A DNA stretch of 64,000 bases, from NCBI RefSeq assembly GCF_030503735.1, contig NZ_CP073096.1, positions 868,001 through 932,000 of the forward strand. Direction: 5' to 3'. Position numbers and translations under genes: made by a program. Below the pieces are notes generated by a model, which saw only the letters and a list, made by a program, of their open reading frames with translations, had not been told where the DNA came from and searched no databases. Of the stretch, positions 8,557-18,025 are shown in pieces (positions within the stretch are counted from its first letter, which is position 1; each line of letters starts with the position of its first letter). Source of the DNA: Corynebacterium tuberculostearicum (GTDB taxonomy: Bacteria; Actinomycetota; Actinomycetes; Mycobacteriales; Mycobacteriaceae).

Positions 8557-9750
8557 TTATACCCTGGCCTTGGATGAGAGGAAGTCCCAGACCACCCGTG
8601 GAGTATCTGGCTGCCAGAACCAGGTGTGGTCCTGTGGAACCTTGACCAGCTGTACATCCTTCTGGCAGCCGTTGAAGCTCAGGCGTTCGGAACCGCCAGC
8701 CTCCGGAATGGCTTGGAAGGTCATATCGCATCGATTGCGCTTCAGGTAGCCGCCAAGCACGGTGCGCACTGGCAAGTAACCAGCCTCGTGCCGGTCACCG
8801 CCTGCATAGGTCATCATCTTGTCATTAACACCATGCATGATGAGGGTATTCATCGGCGCATCGGCACAGTTGACCTCGACCGGGTTATAAAATGCACCCG
8901 AGACCATGGCTACAGCCGCGAAGGTATCTTGGGCGTGGCAGCCCAGCACAGAGGTAAACCCGCCGCCGTTGGACATGCCCATGGCGTACACGCGGTTGCG
9001 GTCAACATGGTAATCCTTGTCTACCGCGTCGAGAATGCGCTTGATGAAGCGGATGTCCTCACCATCGCGGGTCTTGGCATAGGGCGCTGCCTCCCAAGCG
9101 CGCTCAAAGCCCTCCGGGTAGACGATGATTGCCTCATTATTAGCGTCAGTAGTCTGCATGCGCGCATAGCCGGAGTAATTTTCTGGGGAATCTCCCCAGC
9201 CGCCAAAGCCGAAAAGTACCGGCGCAGCCTTGTCGGGCGAATAATGATTTGGAATGCGCAGCAAGTATCGACGAGTCTTGCCTTCATGCTCCATCTCTAG
9301 CGACTGCATGGAGCCAGGCTTAAACGGAGGATTCGGGCTAATAGTGGTATCCCCCATTTCCGGCTGCGGAGCTGGTTCTGGAAGCGATGATCCGTTTGGA
9401 GCTGGCTCCGGCGCATTAATCTTGCCACTATTTTCCGCAGGAGCTGGAGTGGATTCCTTTGCACCTTCTGGGACTAGGTGGGATCCATCCGGCTGCGGGG
9501 TAACAGGTTGTGCGTCTGCGGGGGCAGGCGCGGGAGCCGGAGCGGGTGCGGGAGCTGGAACCGGCTGAGATACAGGTTGCGGTGCCGGAGCTGGTGCAGG
9601 CACTGGCTCTTCTTGCGCATGGGCAGGATAAGCGCACAGCAGCGCAGCACTAGCTAGTGCTGCGGAGAGGATTAGGTATAGGGAACGGCGCAGGAACTTA
9701 GTAATATTAGCCACAACATTAAAATTAACCACATTGTTCACTTGAGACAC
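8557..9750 (-). CDS. Secreted PHB-depolymerase/LpqC-like alpha/beta-hydrolase esterase
   Basis: Up to 397 residues. An N-terminal signal peptide is followed by ~90 residues of Pro-Ala-rich linker, probably a wall-spanning spacer. A catalytic domain of the PHB depolymerase/feruloyl esterase family (Esterase_PHB) comes next. The nucleophile motif is GMSNGGG; the Asp is probably in HGVND and the His in PQDHTWFW. Four Cys in the catalytic domain suggest disulfides. The start is uncertain: the GTG at 9750 is followed by several in-frame GTGs, and one at 9714 gives a compact signal peptide. The natural substrate is unknown; related corynebacterial proteins are secreted esterases. It is divergent from isochorismate synthase. 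Confidence 0.85.
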   Translation of the reverse strand: MSQVNNVVNFNVVANITKFLRRSLYLILSAALASAALLCAYPAHAQEEPVPAPAPAPQPVSQPVPAPAPAPAPAPAPADAQPVTPQPDGSHLVPEGAKESTPAPAENSGKINAPEPAPNGSSLPEPAPQPEMGDTTISPNPPFKPGSMQSLEMEHEGKTRRYLLRIPNHYSPDKAAPVLFGFGGWGDSPENYSGYARMQTTDANNEAIIVYPEGFERAWEAAPYAKTRDGEDIRFIKRILDAVDKDYHVDRNRVYAMGMSNGGGFTSVLGCHAQDTFAAVAMVSGAFYNPVEVNCADAPMNTLIMHGVNDKMMTYAGGDRHEAGYLPVRTVLGGYLKRNRCDMTFQAIPEAGGSERLSFNGCQKDVQLVKVPQDHTWFWQPDTPRVVWDFLSSKARV

Positions 9751-9814
9751 TATTTACACGCCCAGCGCACACTGAATTCTGTAAGAAAAGTCCAAGGCAT
9801 TAAGCTAGATGCTC

Positions 9815-10918
9815 ATGCACGAAGACAGACCAAGCACCGCCCCCGATTTTTTGCTTTCACGAGCAACGGGGTCTGTCCGTACCCAAGGTGCGCGCCAAAC
9901 CTTTACTGACGTTGACGCGGCGATCTCTGCCCTGCGCAACAAAGACGCAACCATGGTAGTGGGCGCAATCCCTTTCGATTCTGACACGCCCGCCGCGCTG
10001 ACGGTACCGGAAGAGATAATTCGGGAAGAAGGACCTCTAGAGCCCCACGCTCACTATCGCAATCAGACTCTCAAGTCCCGCGTCGTCGGCTTTGATCCGG
10101 AACCAGAAGAGCACCTGCGCCGCGTGGAAGCAGCCATCGGCACCATCGAGACCTCCAAACTGGAGAAGGTAGTCCTAGCCCGCGCCGTAGACATCGAATT
10201 CCCAGAGGTTATCGATCCACGGCTTGTGGCGGCCCGTCTCATTGATCTCTCCGCTAACCGCGATGGTTTCATTGCTGATCTCTCCCCCGCCGGGCGCCCA
10301 GGCGCGATGTTAGTTGGCTCTTCCCCAGAGGTTCTAATCAAGCGTCAAGGCTCGACTGTGTCCGCATTCCCCTTGGCGGGGTCGTCTCCGCGCCGCGCCA
10401 CTCCGGCAGAGGACCACATCGCCGGCCAAGACCTTTTACACTCTGCAAAGGACCTCCACGAACACGCTTTTGTCGTAGAACATCTCCGCCGAGTGCTCAA
10501 CCCCCTATGTGAGCGACTGAATATTCCCGATACCCCCCAGCTAATTAGCACCAATGAGATGTGGCACTTAGGCACGCCCGTCGCCGGACCGCTCAAGGAT
10601 AAGCACTTGACAGCCCTAGAGCTTGCCTTGGCTACTCACCCCACTCCAGCTATCTGCGGCACCCCAGCCGAGGCTGCCCAAGCCCTCATTGAGACCGCAG
10701 AGACAGACCGCGGGTTCTACGCCGGAGCGGTCGGTTGGTGCGATAGCTCGGGAGATGGCGAATACATGGTGGCCATCCGCTGTGCTGAAGTCGCTGGCGA
10801 TGGCCTTTCCGCGCGAGCCTGGGCCGGCGGTGGGATTGTGGGCGATTCCAACGCCCAAGCCGAGCTAGAGGAAACCACAGCCAAACTGCAGACAATCCTC
10901 CGGGCGCTGAGCCTTTAG
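9815..10918 (+). CDS. Isochorismate synthase
   Basis: 367 residues of the chorismate-binding (EntC/MenF/DhbC) family, converting chorismate to isochorismate for menaquinone or a siderophore. Visible core motifs include PLAGSSPRR, KDLHEHAFVV, GTPVAG, GAVGW and AGGGIVGDSNAQAE near the C-terminus, the usual Mg/chorismate site region. I prefer the ATG at 9815 over 9809 because TAAGCT lies 8 bases before it, a leaderless arrangement. No siderophore synthase genes are adjacent, so a menaquinone role (menF) is more likely, but that is inference. The 3' end overlaps the convergent methyltransferase pseudogene by 4 bases. Confidence 0.88.
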   Translation: MHEDRPSTAPDFLLSRATGSVRTQGARQTFTDVDAAISALRNKDATMVVGAIPFDSDTPAALTVPEEIIREEGPLEPHAHYRNQTLKSRVVGFDPEPEEHLRRVEAAIGTIETSKLEKVVLARAVDIEFPEVIDPRLVAARLIDLSANRDGFIADLSPAGRPGAMLVGSSPEVLIKRQGSTVSAFPLAGSSPRRATPAEDHIAGQDLLHSAKDLHEHAFVVEHLRRVLNPLCERLNIPDTPQLISTNEMWHLGTPVAGPLKDKHLTALELALATHPTPAICGTPAEAAQALIETAETDRGFYAGAVGWCDSSGDGEYMVAIRCAEVAGDGLSARAWAGGGIVGDSNAQAELEETTAKLQTILRALSL

Positions 10919-11489
10919 CCCGCTCGCTTGGCGACGAGAATCGCGTCAATGCGGTGGTGCGCCCCCGCGCCCTCGCTCACGTGGCGCGCTCGCCGAGTTA
11001 AGGTAATAACCTCTAGCTCCGCAAATTTTCCGCGAGCCACTCCGGCATGGCTAGCTCTGCAGACTCCACCTCGTGATGGACAAAAAGCAGCGTTCCGCCA
11101 GGAGCGACCAAGCGCTCCAACCTTTGGACCTCGTCCGCCGTAGCTCGCACTCTCCCGTAATGGACACTTACTAGGTCAAACGGGGTGTGGCTAAAGCTGC
11201 TAAAAGTGGCCACCTGCGCTTCGACGCCGCGCTCCCGTGTGCGGGCCACGACTGTCGGGGCGAAGTCTATGCCCAGTACCTGCCAACCCTGATTCTTCAG
11301 TCAGAGCGCATCTGCGCCCTCACCACAACCAATCTCGAGAGCGGAGCCGGGCGTAAGTCCTGCTGTGCAATCGACCAAGGTAGCATTCGGGTTCCCCGAC
11401 CATACCCGATCGCTGCTACGGTAGCGCTCCTCCATTTCCGCAGAGGTAGGTACATAGGGGCGGTGATCGTGGGATGCAGAGCTATGCAT
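10915..11489 (-). pseudogene. Class I SAM-dependent methyltransferase, broken by a nonsense codon and a frameshift
   Basis: Three reading-frame pieces reconstruct one ~191-residue methyltransferase. The N-part (from ATG 11489) has the SAM-binding motif ALEIGCGEGADAL and then hits TGA at 11301-11303, where relatives usually have Trp. The same frame continues with LKNQGWQVLGIDFAP through LVAPGGTLLFVHHE. Near 11026-11029 an A-run (T on the plus strand) is one base short; restoring it leads into ELEVITL...HHRIDAILVAKRAG and a stop at 10915. The start overlaps the upstream FAH gene by 8 bases. Either a decayed gene or, less likely with two lesions, sequence error. Confidence 0.8.
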
Positions 11490-12291
11490 GAGAAATGGGG
11501 TTTCGGAGGGTACCGAGGCCTGGAATCTCAATCTCGATGGTATCCCCCGGCACCATCGGCGCAGTGCCGGCTGGGGAACCAGTGGTAATGACATCGCCCG
11601 GCAATAAGGTATATGCCGCAGAAATCTCTTCCAAAATGCCGCCCATCTTTACAATCATCTGATCCGTATTGGAATCCTGCTTTTGTTCGCGGGAGCCCTC
11701 GTGCGTCAGGTAGGCGTGAATCTTCTGATCGTCCAAGTTCAAAGTACTGAGATCCGTCTCAATCCACGGGCCCAGCGGGCAGAAGGTATCGATGCCCTTG
11801 GCTCGCGCCCACTGGCCATCCTTGAACTGCAGGTCACGGGAGGAGACATCGTTACAGATGGTGTAGCCCAGCACGTGGTCCTGCCAATTCTCTGCCTTAA
11901 TATTCTTAGACGGCTTGGAAATGACCACGGCTAGCTCGCCTTCAAATTCCACGTTGGTGGCATAGTCAGGGATCTTGATGGCCGCATCCGGCCCGACTAC
12001 TGCGGTGGATGGTTTGATAAAAATCGTAGGCGGAAGGCTATCCGCGGACTTCTTAAAGACCTCTGCAACGTGGTCCGCATAGTTTCGTCCGAGCGCCACC
12101 ACCTTGGTAGGCAGCGTTGGAGCCAACAGGCGAACCTCATTCAGCTTCCACTCTCGGCCGGTCGGCTCTGGCGGAGTGAACGGCGTGCCCGCGATTTCTT
12201 TTGCTACCAAGTCTTCCATCGGGGCGTCCTTTGGCCCGTCAATGATGGCAAAACAGATTCCTTCTGGGTGTGCAATTCGTCCTAAACGCAT
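11482..12291 (-). CDS. odx: FAH-family hydrolase, probable oxaloacetate decarboxylase (Odx-like)
   Basis: 269 residues of the fumarylacetoacetate hydrolase family. Landmarks are ALGRNYADHV, a metal-binding EFEGELAVVI, YTICNDVSSRDLQ, and GDVITTGSPAGTAPM near the C-terminus. The ATG at 12291 is preceded at 7 bases by TAGGAT, so the mRNA is probably leaderless; the ATG at 12309 would lie upstream of that box. In C. glutamicum a protein of this family in the same leuB/serA neighbourhood (Cg1458) is a soluble oxaloacetate decarboxylase; orthology here is inferred from family plus gene order. The next gene, a methyltransferase remnant, overlaps it. Confidence 0.8.
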   Translation of the reverse strand: MRLGRIAHPEGICFAIIDGPKDAPMEDLVAKEIAGTPFTPPEPTGREWKLNEVRLLAPTLPTKVVALGRNYADHVAEVFKKSADSLPPTIFIKPSTAVVGPDAAIKIPDYATNVEFEGELAVVISKPSKNIKAENWQDHVLGYTICNDVSSRDLQFKDGQWARAKGIDTFCPLGPWIETDLSTLNLDDQKIHAYLTHEGSREQKQDSNTDQMIVKMGGILEEISAAYTLLPGDVITTGSPAGTAPMVPGDTIEIEIPGLGTLRNPISHA

Positions 12292-12502
12292 AGCGGCTAT
12301 CCTACTCAATTGCCACCTTTACACGTGTGCAAAGGATGCGATGTTAATTAGTTAATCTAAGTAAATTGCATGAACACTACGGTGATGACTCTGCGGGTCG
12401 GTGCACCCTGGGGCGTCGGCAAGCGCATTGCGCACAATGCAGAAAGTCCACCGCACCCCTCCTTAGGGTAAGCGCACAACATCGCCCCTATAAAACGGAG
12501 TT
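12292..12502. other. Intergenic region between leuB and the FAH gene
   Basis: About 210 bases without a gene. It holds a minus-strand TAGGAT box next to the FAH start, the palindrome ACACGTGT at 12321-12328 (a possible operator), and a short GCATTG-CGCA-CAATGC hairpin near 12425-12440 without a T-run. Nothing else recognised. Confidence 0.4.
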
Positions 12503-13522
12503 CTATCCTGCCAGGATACCGGCGATTCGGTCACCTACTTCAGAGGTCTTAATCGGCGCACCTCTCCGCTGCGCTACATCCTGAGCCACTGCGTCTTCAA
12601 TCCGTTGTGCTTTATCTTTGTCGCCAACGTGACGCAGGAGCATTGCCGCGGACAAGATGGCCGCTGTAGGATCTGCGATTCCTTGGCGTGCAATATCTGG
12701 CGCAGAACCATGGACCGGCTCAAACATGGAGGGATTTGCGCCAGACGCATCGATATTTCCGGAAGCAGCGAGACCGATGCCACCAGTTACCGCGCCGGCA
12801 AGATCTGTAAGAATGTCACCGAAGAGGTTATCGGTAACAATAACGTCATAGCGTGCCGGATCAGTGACCATATATATCGTGGCCGCGTCAATATGCTGGT
12901 AATCCACCTGTACATCTGGAAACTCGGCTGATACCTCATCGACCGTGCGCTGCCACAGACCTCCAGCATTAACCAAAACATTGGTCTTGTGCACCAAAGT
13001 TAGGCGCTTCCGACGCTGCTTCGCGCGAGCAAAGGCATCACGCACCACTCGCTCCACGCCAAAACGAGTATTTTGTGAAACCTCACTCGCCACCTCATGC
13101 GCGGTACCTTCTCGTAGCGTGCCGCCATTTCCGCAGTACAGACCTTCGGTCCCTTCGCGCACCACCACAAAATCAATGTCTCCCGGTTCAGCCAACGGCG
13201 AAGAAGCGGTGGGATATAGCTTGGACGGACGCAGGTTCACATGGTGGTCCAACTCAAACCTCATCTTGAGCAAAAGCCCTCGTTCCAATACGCCCGGAGC
13301 TACCTTTCCCGGTGCTCCAATTGCCCCCAATAAAATGGCATCGTGCTCGCGCAGGCTGACTAAATCCGCATCCGTAAGAAGCTCTCCATTGCGCAGGTAG
13401 CGTCGCGCGCCGAGGTCATACTCAGTGGTTTCAATATCGGAACGAACAGCCTGCAGTACTTTGAGGGCTTCAGTCGTCACCTCAGGCCCGATGCCATCTC
13501 CACCGATCACAGCAAGTTTCAT
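12503..13522 (-). CDS. leuB: 3-isopropylmalate dehydrogenase
   Basis: 339 residues, the usual size for the actinobacterial NAD-dependent enzyme of leucine synthesis, oxidising 3-isopropylmalate to 2-oxoisocaproate. It shows GGDGIGPEV at the N-terminus, [12 protein letters not shown] in the substrate region, the catalytic Lys in VHKTNVL, and metal-binding Asp in [15 protein letters not shown]. The start at 13522 is preceded by GAAAGGA; a longer frame to 13570 has no signal. It lies downstream of serA behind a strong terminator, so it probably has its own promoter in the 13523-13577 gap. Confidence 0.96.
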   Translation of the reverse strand: MKLAVIGGDGIGPEVTTEALKVLQAVRSDIETTEYDLGARRYLRNGELLTDADLVSLREHDAILLGAIGAPGKVAPGVLERGLLLKMRFELDHHVNLRPSKLYPTASSPLAEPGDIDFVVVREGTEGLYCGNGGTLREGTAHEVASEVSQNTRFGVERVVRDAFARAKQRRKRLTLVHKTNVLVNAGGLWQRTVDEVSAEFPDVQVDYQHIDAATIYMVTDPARYDVIVTDNLFGDILTDLAGAVTGGIGLAASGNIDASGANPSMFEPVHGSAPDIARQGIADPTAAILSAAMLLRHVGDKDKAQRIEDAVAQDVAQRRGAPIKTSEVGDRIAGILAG

Positions 13523-13569
13523 TATGTAGGATTCCTTTCTCACAGAGTGGATATTCACCCACCCTACCA

Positions 13570-13611
13570 AAAGGAAACCGCGCAGCGCAGGGAATTACCT
13601 GCGCTGCGCGG
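13570..13611 (-). terminator. Strong serA terminator
   Basis: A perfect 14-bp stem, CCGCGCAGCGCAGG against its complement (13578-13611), six-base loop, followed on the minus strand by TTTCCTTTT. It lies just past the serA stop and separates serA from leuB. Confidence 0.9.
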
Positions 13612-13639
13612 CATGGCTTCACACTTTCTGTAAGAGTGC

Positions 13640-15226
13640 CTATGCGTCCATATCTAACTGTTCACACTCCGCCCCTAATGCCCCATTGATTTCTTCGATG
13701 AGCTGTTCCGGCACTTCAGTCTCCACGCGAAGAATCAATACTGCATCGGACTCCTGCTTGCCATAGGTCAGAGCCGCCGCCACGATATTGATGCCAGCTG
13801 CGCCCAACTTGGTACCCACGGTTCCCAATGCTCCGGGAGCATCCGCGTAACGGAAAAAGAGATTTCGGCCAGTAGCACGCATATCGACGCCACGGCCGTT
13901 AATACGGATGAATTTTTCGGTTCCATCGACACCGATGAGCGCACCGGTCAGCGAAGACGTCTCCCCGTCGGCGCCAATCACCTTGACCTGCAAAGAGGAG
14001 CGGTGTCCCTTGGATTCCGCGTTGGTAGATACTTCCACTTCTACCCCGCGGCTCTGCGCAATCTGCATTGCATTAACAAAGGTCACCGGTTCAGAGGTCA
14101 CACCGCTAAACAGGCCGCGAACGGCAGAAAGCCCCAGGACTTCTACATCTTCCGCCGAAAGCTCACCGCATGCTTCTACTTCTACAGCAACGGGCGCCTG
14201 GCCCAACAGGCGACCAGCCGTAAGACCCAGTTTGCGCGCAAGATCCAACCAGCCAGAAACCTCTTCCCCTACGGTGCCGCCAGAGACGTTTACCGCATCC
14301 GGGACAAACTCCCCAGCCAAGGCTTTGAGCACGGAAGCCGCTACATCGGTTCCCGCACGGTCTTGGGCCTCTACCGTAGATGCGCCTAGATGAGGCGACA
14401 CGGTAACCTGCGGCAGCTGGAACAGTGGGGAGTTGGTACATGGCTCCGTGGCATAAACATCGAAGCCAGCACCGCGATGATGTCCAGACTCAATGGATTC
14501 AGCCAAAGCAGCCTCATCTACCAGCCCACCACGGGCAGCATTAATCAAGATCTGACCCTTTTTAGCCTTAGCCAGCAAGTCCTTATCAAACATGCCGGCA
14601 GTCTCCGGAGTCTTAGGCAAATGAATGGTCACGAAATCGGACCGAGACATGAGCTCTTCCAGCTCCACCAGCTCTACCCCAAGCGCCGCCGCGCGCGCCG
14701 GATTCGCATAGGGATCATGAGCAATGATGGTGGTTTCGAAAGACTTTAAACGTTGCGCAAAAAGTTGCCCGATGTGCCCAAAACCGACAATCCCAACTGT
14801 CTTGCCGTATACCTCTACACCTTTGAACGACGAGCGCTTCCACTCTCCCTGCCGCAGAGACTGGTCAGCAGCCGGCACTTGGCGCGCAGTAGCCAATAGC
14901 AGCGAAATAGCCTGTTCACACGCGGAGTGGATATTCGAGGTGGGCGCATTGACAACCATTACGCCCTTTTCCGTCGCCGCTGGGATATCCACGTTATCCA
15001 AGCCCACACCGGCACGGCCTACAATCTTCAGGTTCGGGGCTGCTTTTAATACTTCTGCGTCCACAGTAGTGGCAGAACGCACCAGCAATGCCTCCGCATC
15101 AGGAACCGCAGCGAGTAGCTCCTCTCGATTGGGCCCGTCGACCCAACGGACGTCGACAGAATCCCCCAGAGCCGTAACTGTAGATTGAGCTAGTTTATCA
15201 GCGATAAGAACTACCGGCTTCGACAT
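13640..15226 (-). CDS. serA: D-3-phosphoglycerate dehydrogenase
   Basis: 528 residues, the long type with a C-terminal ACT domain, as in Mycobacterium and Corynebacterium. It oxidises 3-phosphoglycerate in the first step of serine synthesis. The NAD site VGIVGFGHIGQ is near residue 146; the catalytic region has NAARGGLVDEAAL and, further on, the His of SPHLGAST. An intervening (allosteric substrate-binding) domain at ~320-450 precedes the ACT domain at ~455-528, where serine feedback usually acts. AAAGGAAG lies before the ATG. The promoter region carries a perfect inverted repeat (see 15256-15278). Confidence 0.97.
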   Translation of the reverse strand: MSKPVVLIADKLAQSTVTALGDSVDVRWVDGPNREELLAAVPDAEALLVRSATTVDAEVLKAAPNLKIVGRAGVGLDNVDIPAATEKGVMVVNAPTSNIHSACEQAISLLLATARQVPAADQSLRQGEWKRSSFKGVEVYGKTVGIVGFGHIGQLFAQRLKSFETTIIAHDPYANPARAAALGVELVELEELMSRSDFVTIHLPKTPETAGMFDKDLLAKAKKGQILINAARGGLVDEAALAESIESGHHRGAGFDVYATEPCTNSPLFQLPQVTVSPHLGASTVEAQDRAGTDVAASVLKALAGEFVPDAVNVSGGTVGEEVSGWLDLARKLGLTAGRLLGQAPVAVEVEACGELSAEDVEVLGLSAVRGLFSGVTSEPVTFVNAMQIAQSRGVEVEVSTNAESKGHRSSLQVKVIGADGETSSLTGALIGVDGTEKFIRINGRGVDMRATGRNLFFRYADAPGALGTVGTKLGAAGINIVAAALTYGKQESDAVLILRVETEVPEQLIEEINGALGAECEQLDMDA

Positions 15227-15255
15227 ATCTTCCTTTACTTAACTGTAGTGCGGTT

Positions 15256-15278
15256 CACGCGAGTAGTTCGCGTGTCAA
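15256..15278 (-). promoter_or_regulatory. Inverted repeat and TTGACA upstream of serA
   Basis: CACGCGA-GTAGT-TCGCGTG is a perfect 7-bp inverted repeat at 15256-15274. It abuts a minus-strand TTGACA (15273-15278). The position 30-50 bases upstream of serA suggests an operator, but no regulator can be named. Confidence 0.4.
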
Positions 15279-15289
15279 GGAAGTGTAGT

Positions 15290-16195
15290 TCAGCTAGGGG
15301 TGCCTTGCTTGATTTTCGCCTTAAATTCTTTCACTCGACCGAATTCCGGGCCGAGAGCCACCAATGCACCTTCTTCTAACCCGGCAACGGCCGCCATACT
15401 GTGCTTATCTTCTAGCGGATCTGCTGTCGGCATCACCAAGACTTTGCCACCATAAGCTGCAGCCGTAATCACATTAGCGATTGGGCTATTTTTCGTCGCT
15501 ACGATATTCGGCGCCATCTGTCCGTCCCTTCGAGACTGAGCCGGAACAGCTCCTTTCTTCTCCTCGTTGCCTTCAGGTTCTCCTTCATACGGCACCCAAG
15601 CCGGACGCAGCTCCACTTGAGGAGTCTTATCCAATCGCGCGATATCTTTAACCATTTGTTCTGGGGAAGCTACCACTTTGGAGCCATACTGTAAGGCTGT
15701 GAACTCTCCTAAAGCTTTGTGCGTTCCTGGGTCCTTAATCACGTCAAATTCCCCAGACGTCTCCGTCCAAGGCACATCGCCGATGACTACCAGGCGCCGC
15801 ACACCAAGGTCGGTTAAAAGCTTATGAATCTCCAGACGCTTATCATCTTGGTACTGAACTGCAGGCAAGTGCTGATTTACCGCGAGCGTCGCCGCCCGCA
15901 ATTTAGATTCATCGTCTGAGGCAAAGAGAACCAGTGAATCCGAGTCTTTAAAAAACAGACGGCTAGCCTCAATTCCAGTGGCGTCATTTATGATGACAAA
16001 CTTGCCGTCAAAATTCGGGTCAATAAGCCGGTTCTGGTTCTCCGCTTTAGCCTTATTGAGGTCAATTTCTGACTCGGCCATATCAGACAATCCTCGCCTG
16101 ACCAGTTTGGACTCTGTAACCGAGGTGCCACAGGCCGATAACAATAGCGAAGCAACAATTACTGTGGCAGCAGACCGCACAGATTTAGCGATCAA
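15290..16195 (-). CDS. Putative lipoprotein of unknown function, coupled to the DUF262 gene
   Basis: About 301 residues with a lipoprotein signal, SLLLSAC, placing it on the outer membrane face. The mature part begins with a charged helical stretch and then shows repeated alternation of hydrophobic strands such as FVIINDATG, LVLFASDD and RLVVIGDVP. This is loosely like cell-wall-binding-repeat-2 or ParM-unrelated Rossmann-like folds, but I do not recognise the family. I chose a TTG start at 16195 because it yields a compact signal and has GGAGAGGAAGG upstream; GTG 16219 and ATG 16243 are alternatives. The 5' end overlaps the DUF262 gene, so they are probably co-translated. Confidence 0.65.
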   Translation of the reverse strand: MIAKSVRSAATVIVASLLLSACGTSVTESKLVRRGLSDMAESEIDLNKAKAENQNRLIDPNFDGKFVIINDATGIEASRLFFKDSDSLVLFASDDESKLRAATLAVNQHLPAVQYQDDKRLEIHKLLTDLGVRRLVVIGDVPWTETSGEFDVIKDPGTHKALGEFTALQYGSKVVASPEQMVKDIARLDKTPQVELRPAWVPYEGEPEGNEEKKGAVPAQSRRDGQMAPNIVATKNSPIANVITAAAYGGKVLVMPTADPLEDKHSMAAVAGLEEGALVALGPEFGRVKEFKAKIKQGTPS

Positions 16196-17975
16196 AGGCT
16201 TGGGGCCCTTCCTCTCCACCGAATAGATCTGCCTCGTCAACATCGCGGATAACGGGTTTGCCTAATGCATATTCCACGATATTTAGGAACCGATGACGGC
16301 GATCCGCTAAGAACTCTCGCGGTCGAGACGCACGCAGGTAGTCCAAGTTCATCTCGTGGGAGGCAAGAACCTCGTCAAATTCGGCGTCTTCCATGATGGA
16401 CTTTGACTGCACGCGGGGTAGGTATCGGTTGGGCGCAAAACCGTCAAGAACCACCTCAGTCCGCTTGCCCATCGGGGTGTAATTCATCACGGATTCTGCC
16501 AAGACACGATCTACCCCGTGGCGCTTACACCAATTCAATGGGAATACAGGGAAAAAGCCTGGCTTTAGCTCCTCAAACGTATTCCTATTAAAGGCTTTTC
16601 CTGTACGCCAATCCTTAGCACCACGAGCCATCAAGAGGGCGTATAAGCCGTGCCATACACCGTCCTTTTCATCTACCGAGAGCAAACGGGACTCGCGGAA
16701 GCTGGCATCTGCAACGGTCTTTGGAACCTCATCTGTTGCACCGGCCACCCATTCGGTGACCTCATCGACGTCGCGGGCAGCCCGCAACCGCACGGCTGAA
16801 GAGCCGTAGAGCTCGCCAAAGACACCGCACCAGAACCATTGGTTGATACGGTCCCACGACTGCTGGGTAGACAGTACTCCACTGCGCTTAGCAAGGCGGG
16901 CTATAATTACCGCCAAAGGAACAATCTGCTCATTAAATGGAACCTGGTCAGTGCTGAGAATGCAACGCTGAGCCAAGAATTCAGAGACCTCACGGAAAGT
17001 AATACGCAGGTCGTTTGCCGCTGACTTGTACTCCGACAAGGAAAGCTTCAAAATATCCTCCCGCTGGCCCCCGGCGTAGCCCTTTTCACCGGATACAAGC
17101 AGCGATACCGCGGAGAGGAACTCGGTGCGCCCAATTCCGTCTAGAGCCGGGGACTTCCGTAGGTCCCTTTCCACATCTTGCCAGTCAGCGGCTAGATGGA
17201 AGTTGGGATCCTCTGAGGCAAAGACCGCGGTCAACAAGTCGAATACGTCCATTTGCAAGCCTGCCGAGTTTGCTTGCGCGAAAATCGAGCCGATGCCTGC
17301 CCGCTCCGTCTCGCGGGAAAGGCGAATCATTGGCAGGTCATAGCCAGACAATGGCCGAACGATCCGATTATTAAACGCCGCGAGTTCTGAACTGTACTCC
17401 TGCTTGGTGGCTGCAAGCTCGAAGAGTCTACTGACGCCATCTTCGCTCAATAGCGAAGATACTGGGATGCACATATGCTCTAGTGCATCTTCGCGGGAGA
17501 GAATGTCTCCCTCAATCGCCGGCGCAAAGTGCGATCGAATCTTGCCGTCTTGGTTAACCGCAAAGATGGCGTCATCCGGCATGAGTTCTCCGCGCACTGC
17601 AGCGCGGATATCAATAAAGAAACGACGGTGAATCTTCTTTTTACGGAAGTCAGTAGTATCGACGAAACCGTCGCCATTAAAGCAGTGATACAAGGTGGTC
17701 AGACGCTGTTGCCCGTCCAAAAGGAGCAATCCCGGATCGACGCCAGTATCCGGTGCACCCGCGAGGGCACGGGGCCGAAAGCGCATCTTTTCGTTTCGGG
17801 TATCCAATGCCATGAGCGCACCGATAGGATAACCGCGCAATACAGAAACGATGAGAGAACGAATACGGTCCTCATCCCAGGCGTAGCTGCGCTGGAAATC
17901 CGGGAGCTGGATGTCCCCACGATCAATTCGTGCGAAGAGGTCTTTGAGATCATAACTTGGCACCGTAAAACCCAT
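16185..17975 (-). CDS. DUF262 (GmrSD-type) domain protein, candidate nuclease or defence protein
   Basis: 596 residues. The N-terminal third is a DUF262 domain: IQLPDFQRSYAWDEDRI near residue 25 and the hallmark LLLDGQQRLTTLYHCF near 85, the ParB-like NTP-binding motif of GmrS-type proteins. The remainder is mixed helical with no HNH (DUF1524) signature that I can see, so it is a DUF262-only protein and not a full GmrSD. TAGGAT lies 7 bases before ATG 17975, a leaderless start, favoured over ATG 17984. Family members are type IV restriction enzymes or uncharacterised; a defence role is possible but not shown. It is inserted between serA and ilvC with a lipoprotein gene coupled downstream. Confidence 0.8.
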   Translation of the reverse strand: MGFTVPSYDLKDLFARIDRGDIQLPDFQRSYAWDEDRIRSLIVSVLRGYPIGALMALDTRNEKMRFRPRALAGAPDTGVDPGLLLLDGQQRLTTLYHCFNGDGFVDTTDFRKKKIHRRFFIDIRAAVRGELMPDDAIFAVNQDGKIRSHFAPAIEGDILSREDALEHMCIPVSSLLSEDGVSRLFELAATKQEYSSELAAFNNRIVRPLSGYDLPMIRLSRETERAGIGSIFAQANSAGLQMDVFDLLTAVFASEDPNFHLAADWQDVERDLRKSPALDGIGRTEFLSAVSLLVSGEKGYAGGQREDILKLSLSEYKSAANDLRITFREVSEFLAQRCILSTDQVPFNEQIVPLAVIIARLAKRSGVLSTQQSWDRINQWFWCGVFGELYGSSAVRLRAARDVDEVTEWVAGATDEVPKTVADASFRESRLLSVDEKDGVWHGLYALLMARGAKDWRTGKAFNRNTFEELKPGFFPVFPLNWCKRHGVDRVLAESVMNYTPMGKRTEVVLDGFAPNRYLPRVQSKSIMEDAEFDEVLASHEMNLDYLRASRPREFLADRRHRFLNIVEYALGKPVIRDVDEADLFGGEEGPQAFDR

Positions 17976-18025
17976 GCCATACATCCTACTCCCTAGGATC
18001 TATTTTTACCTGACTCAAATACAGC

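Noticed and set aside
9254..9568. Ser/Gly/Ala-rich plus-strand ORF within the esterase gene
   Set aside because: It is the complement of the Pro-Ala linker; repetitive sequence keeps all frames open.
11301..11303. TGA read as selenocysteine in the methyltransferase
   Set aside because: The position corresponds to Trp, a second lesion follows downstream, and no SECIS-like structure or selenium genes are visible.
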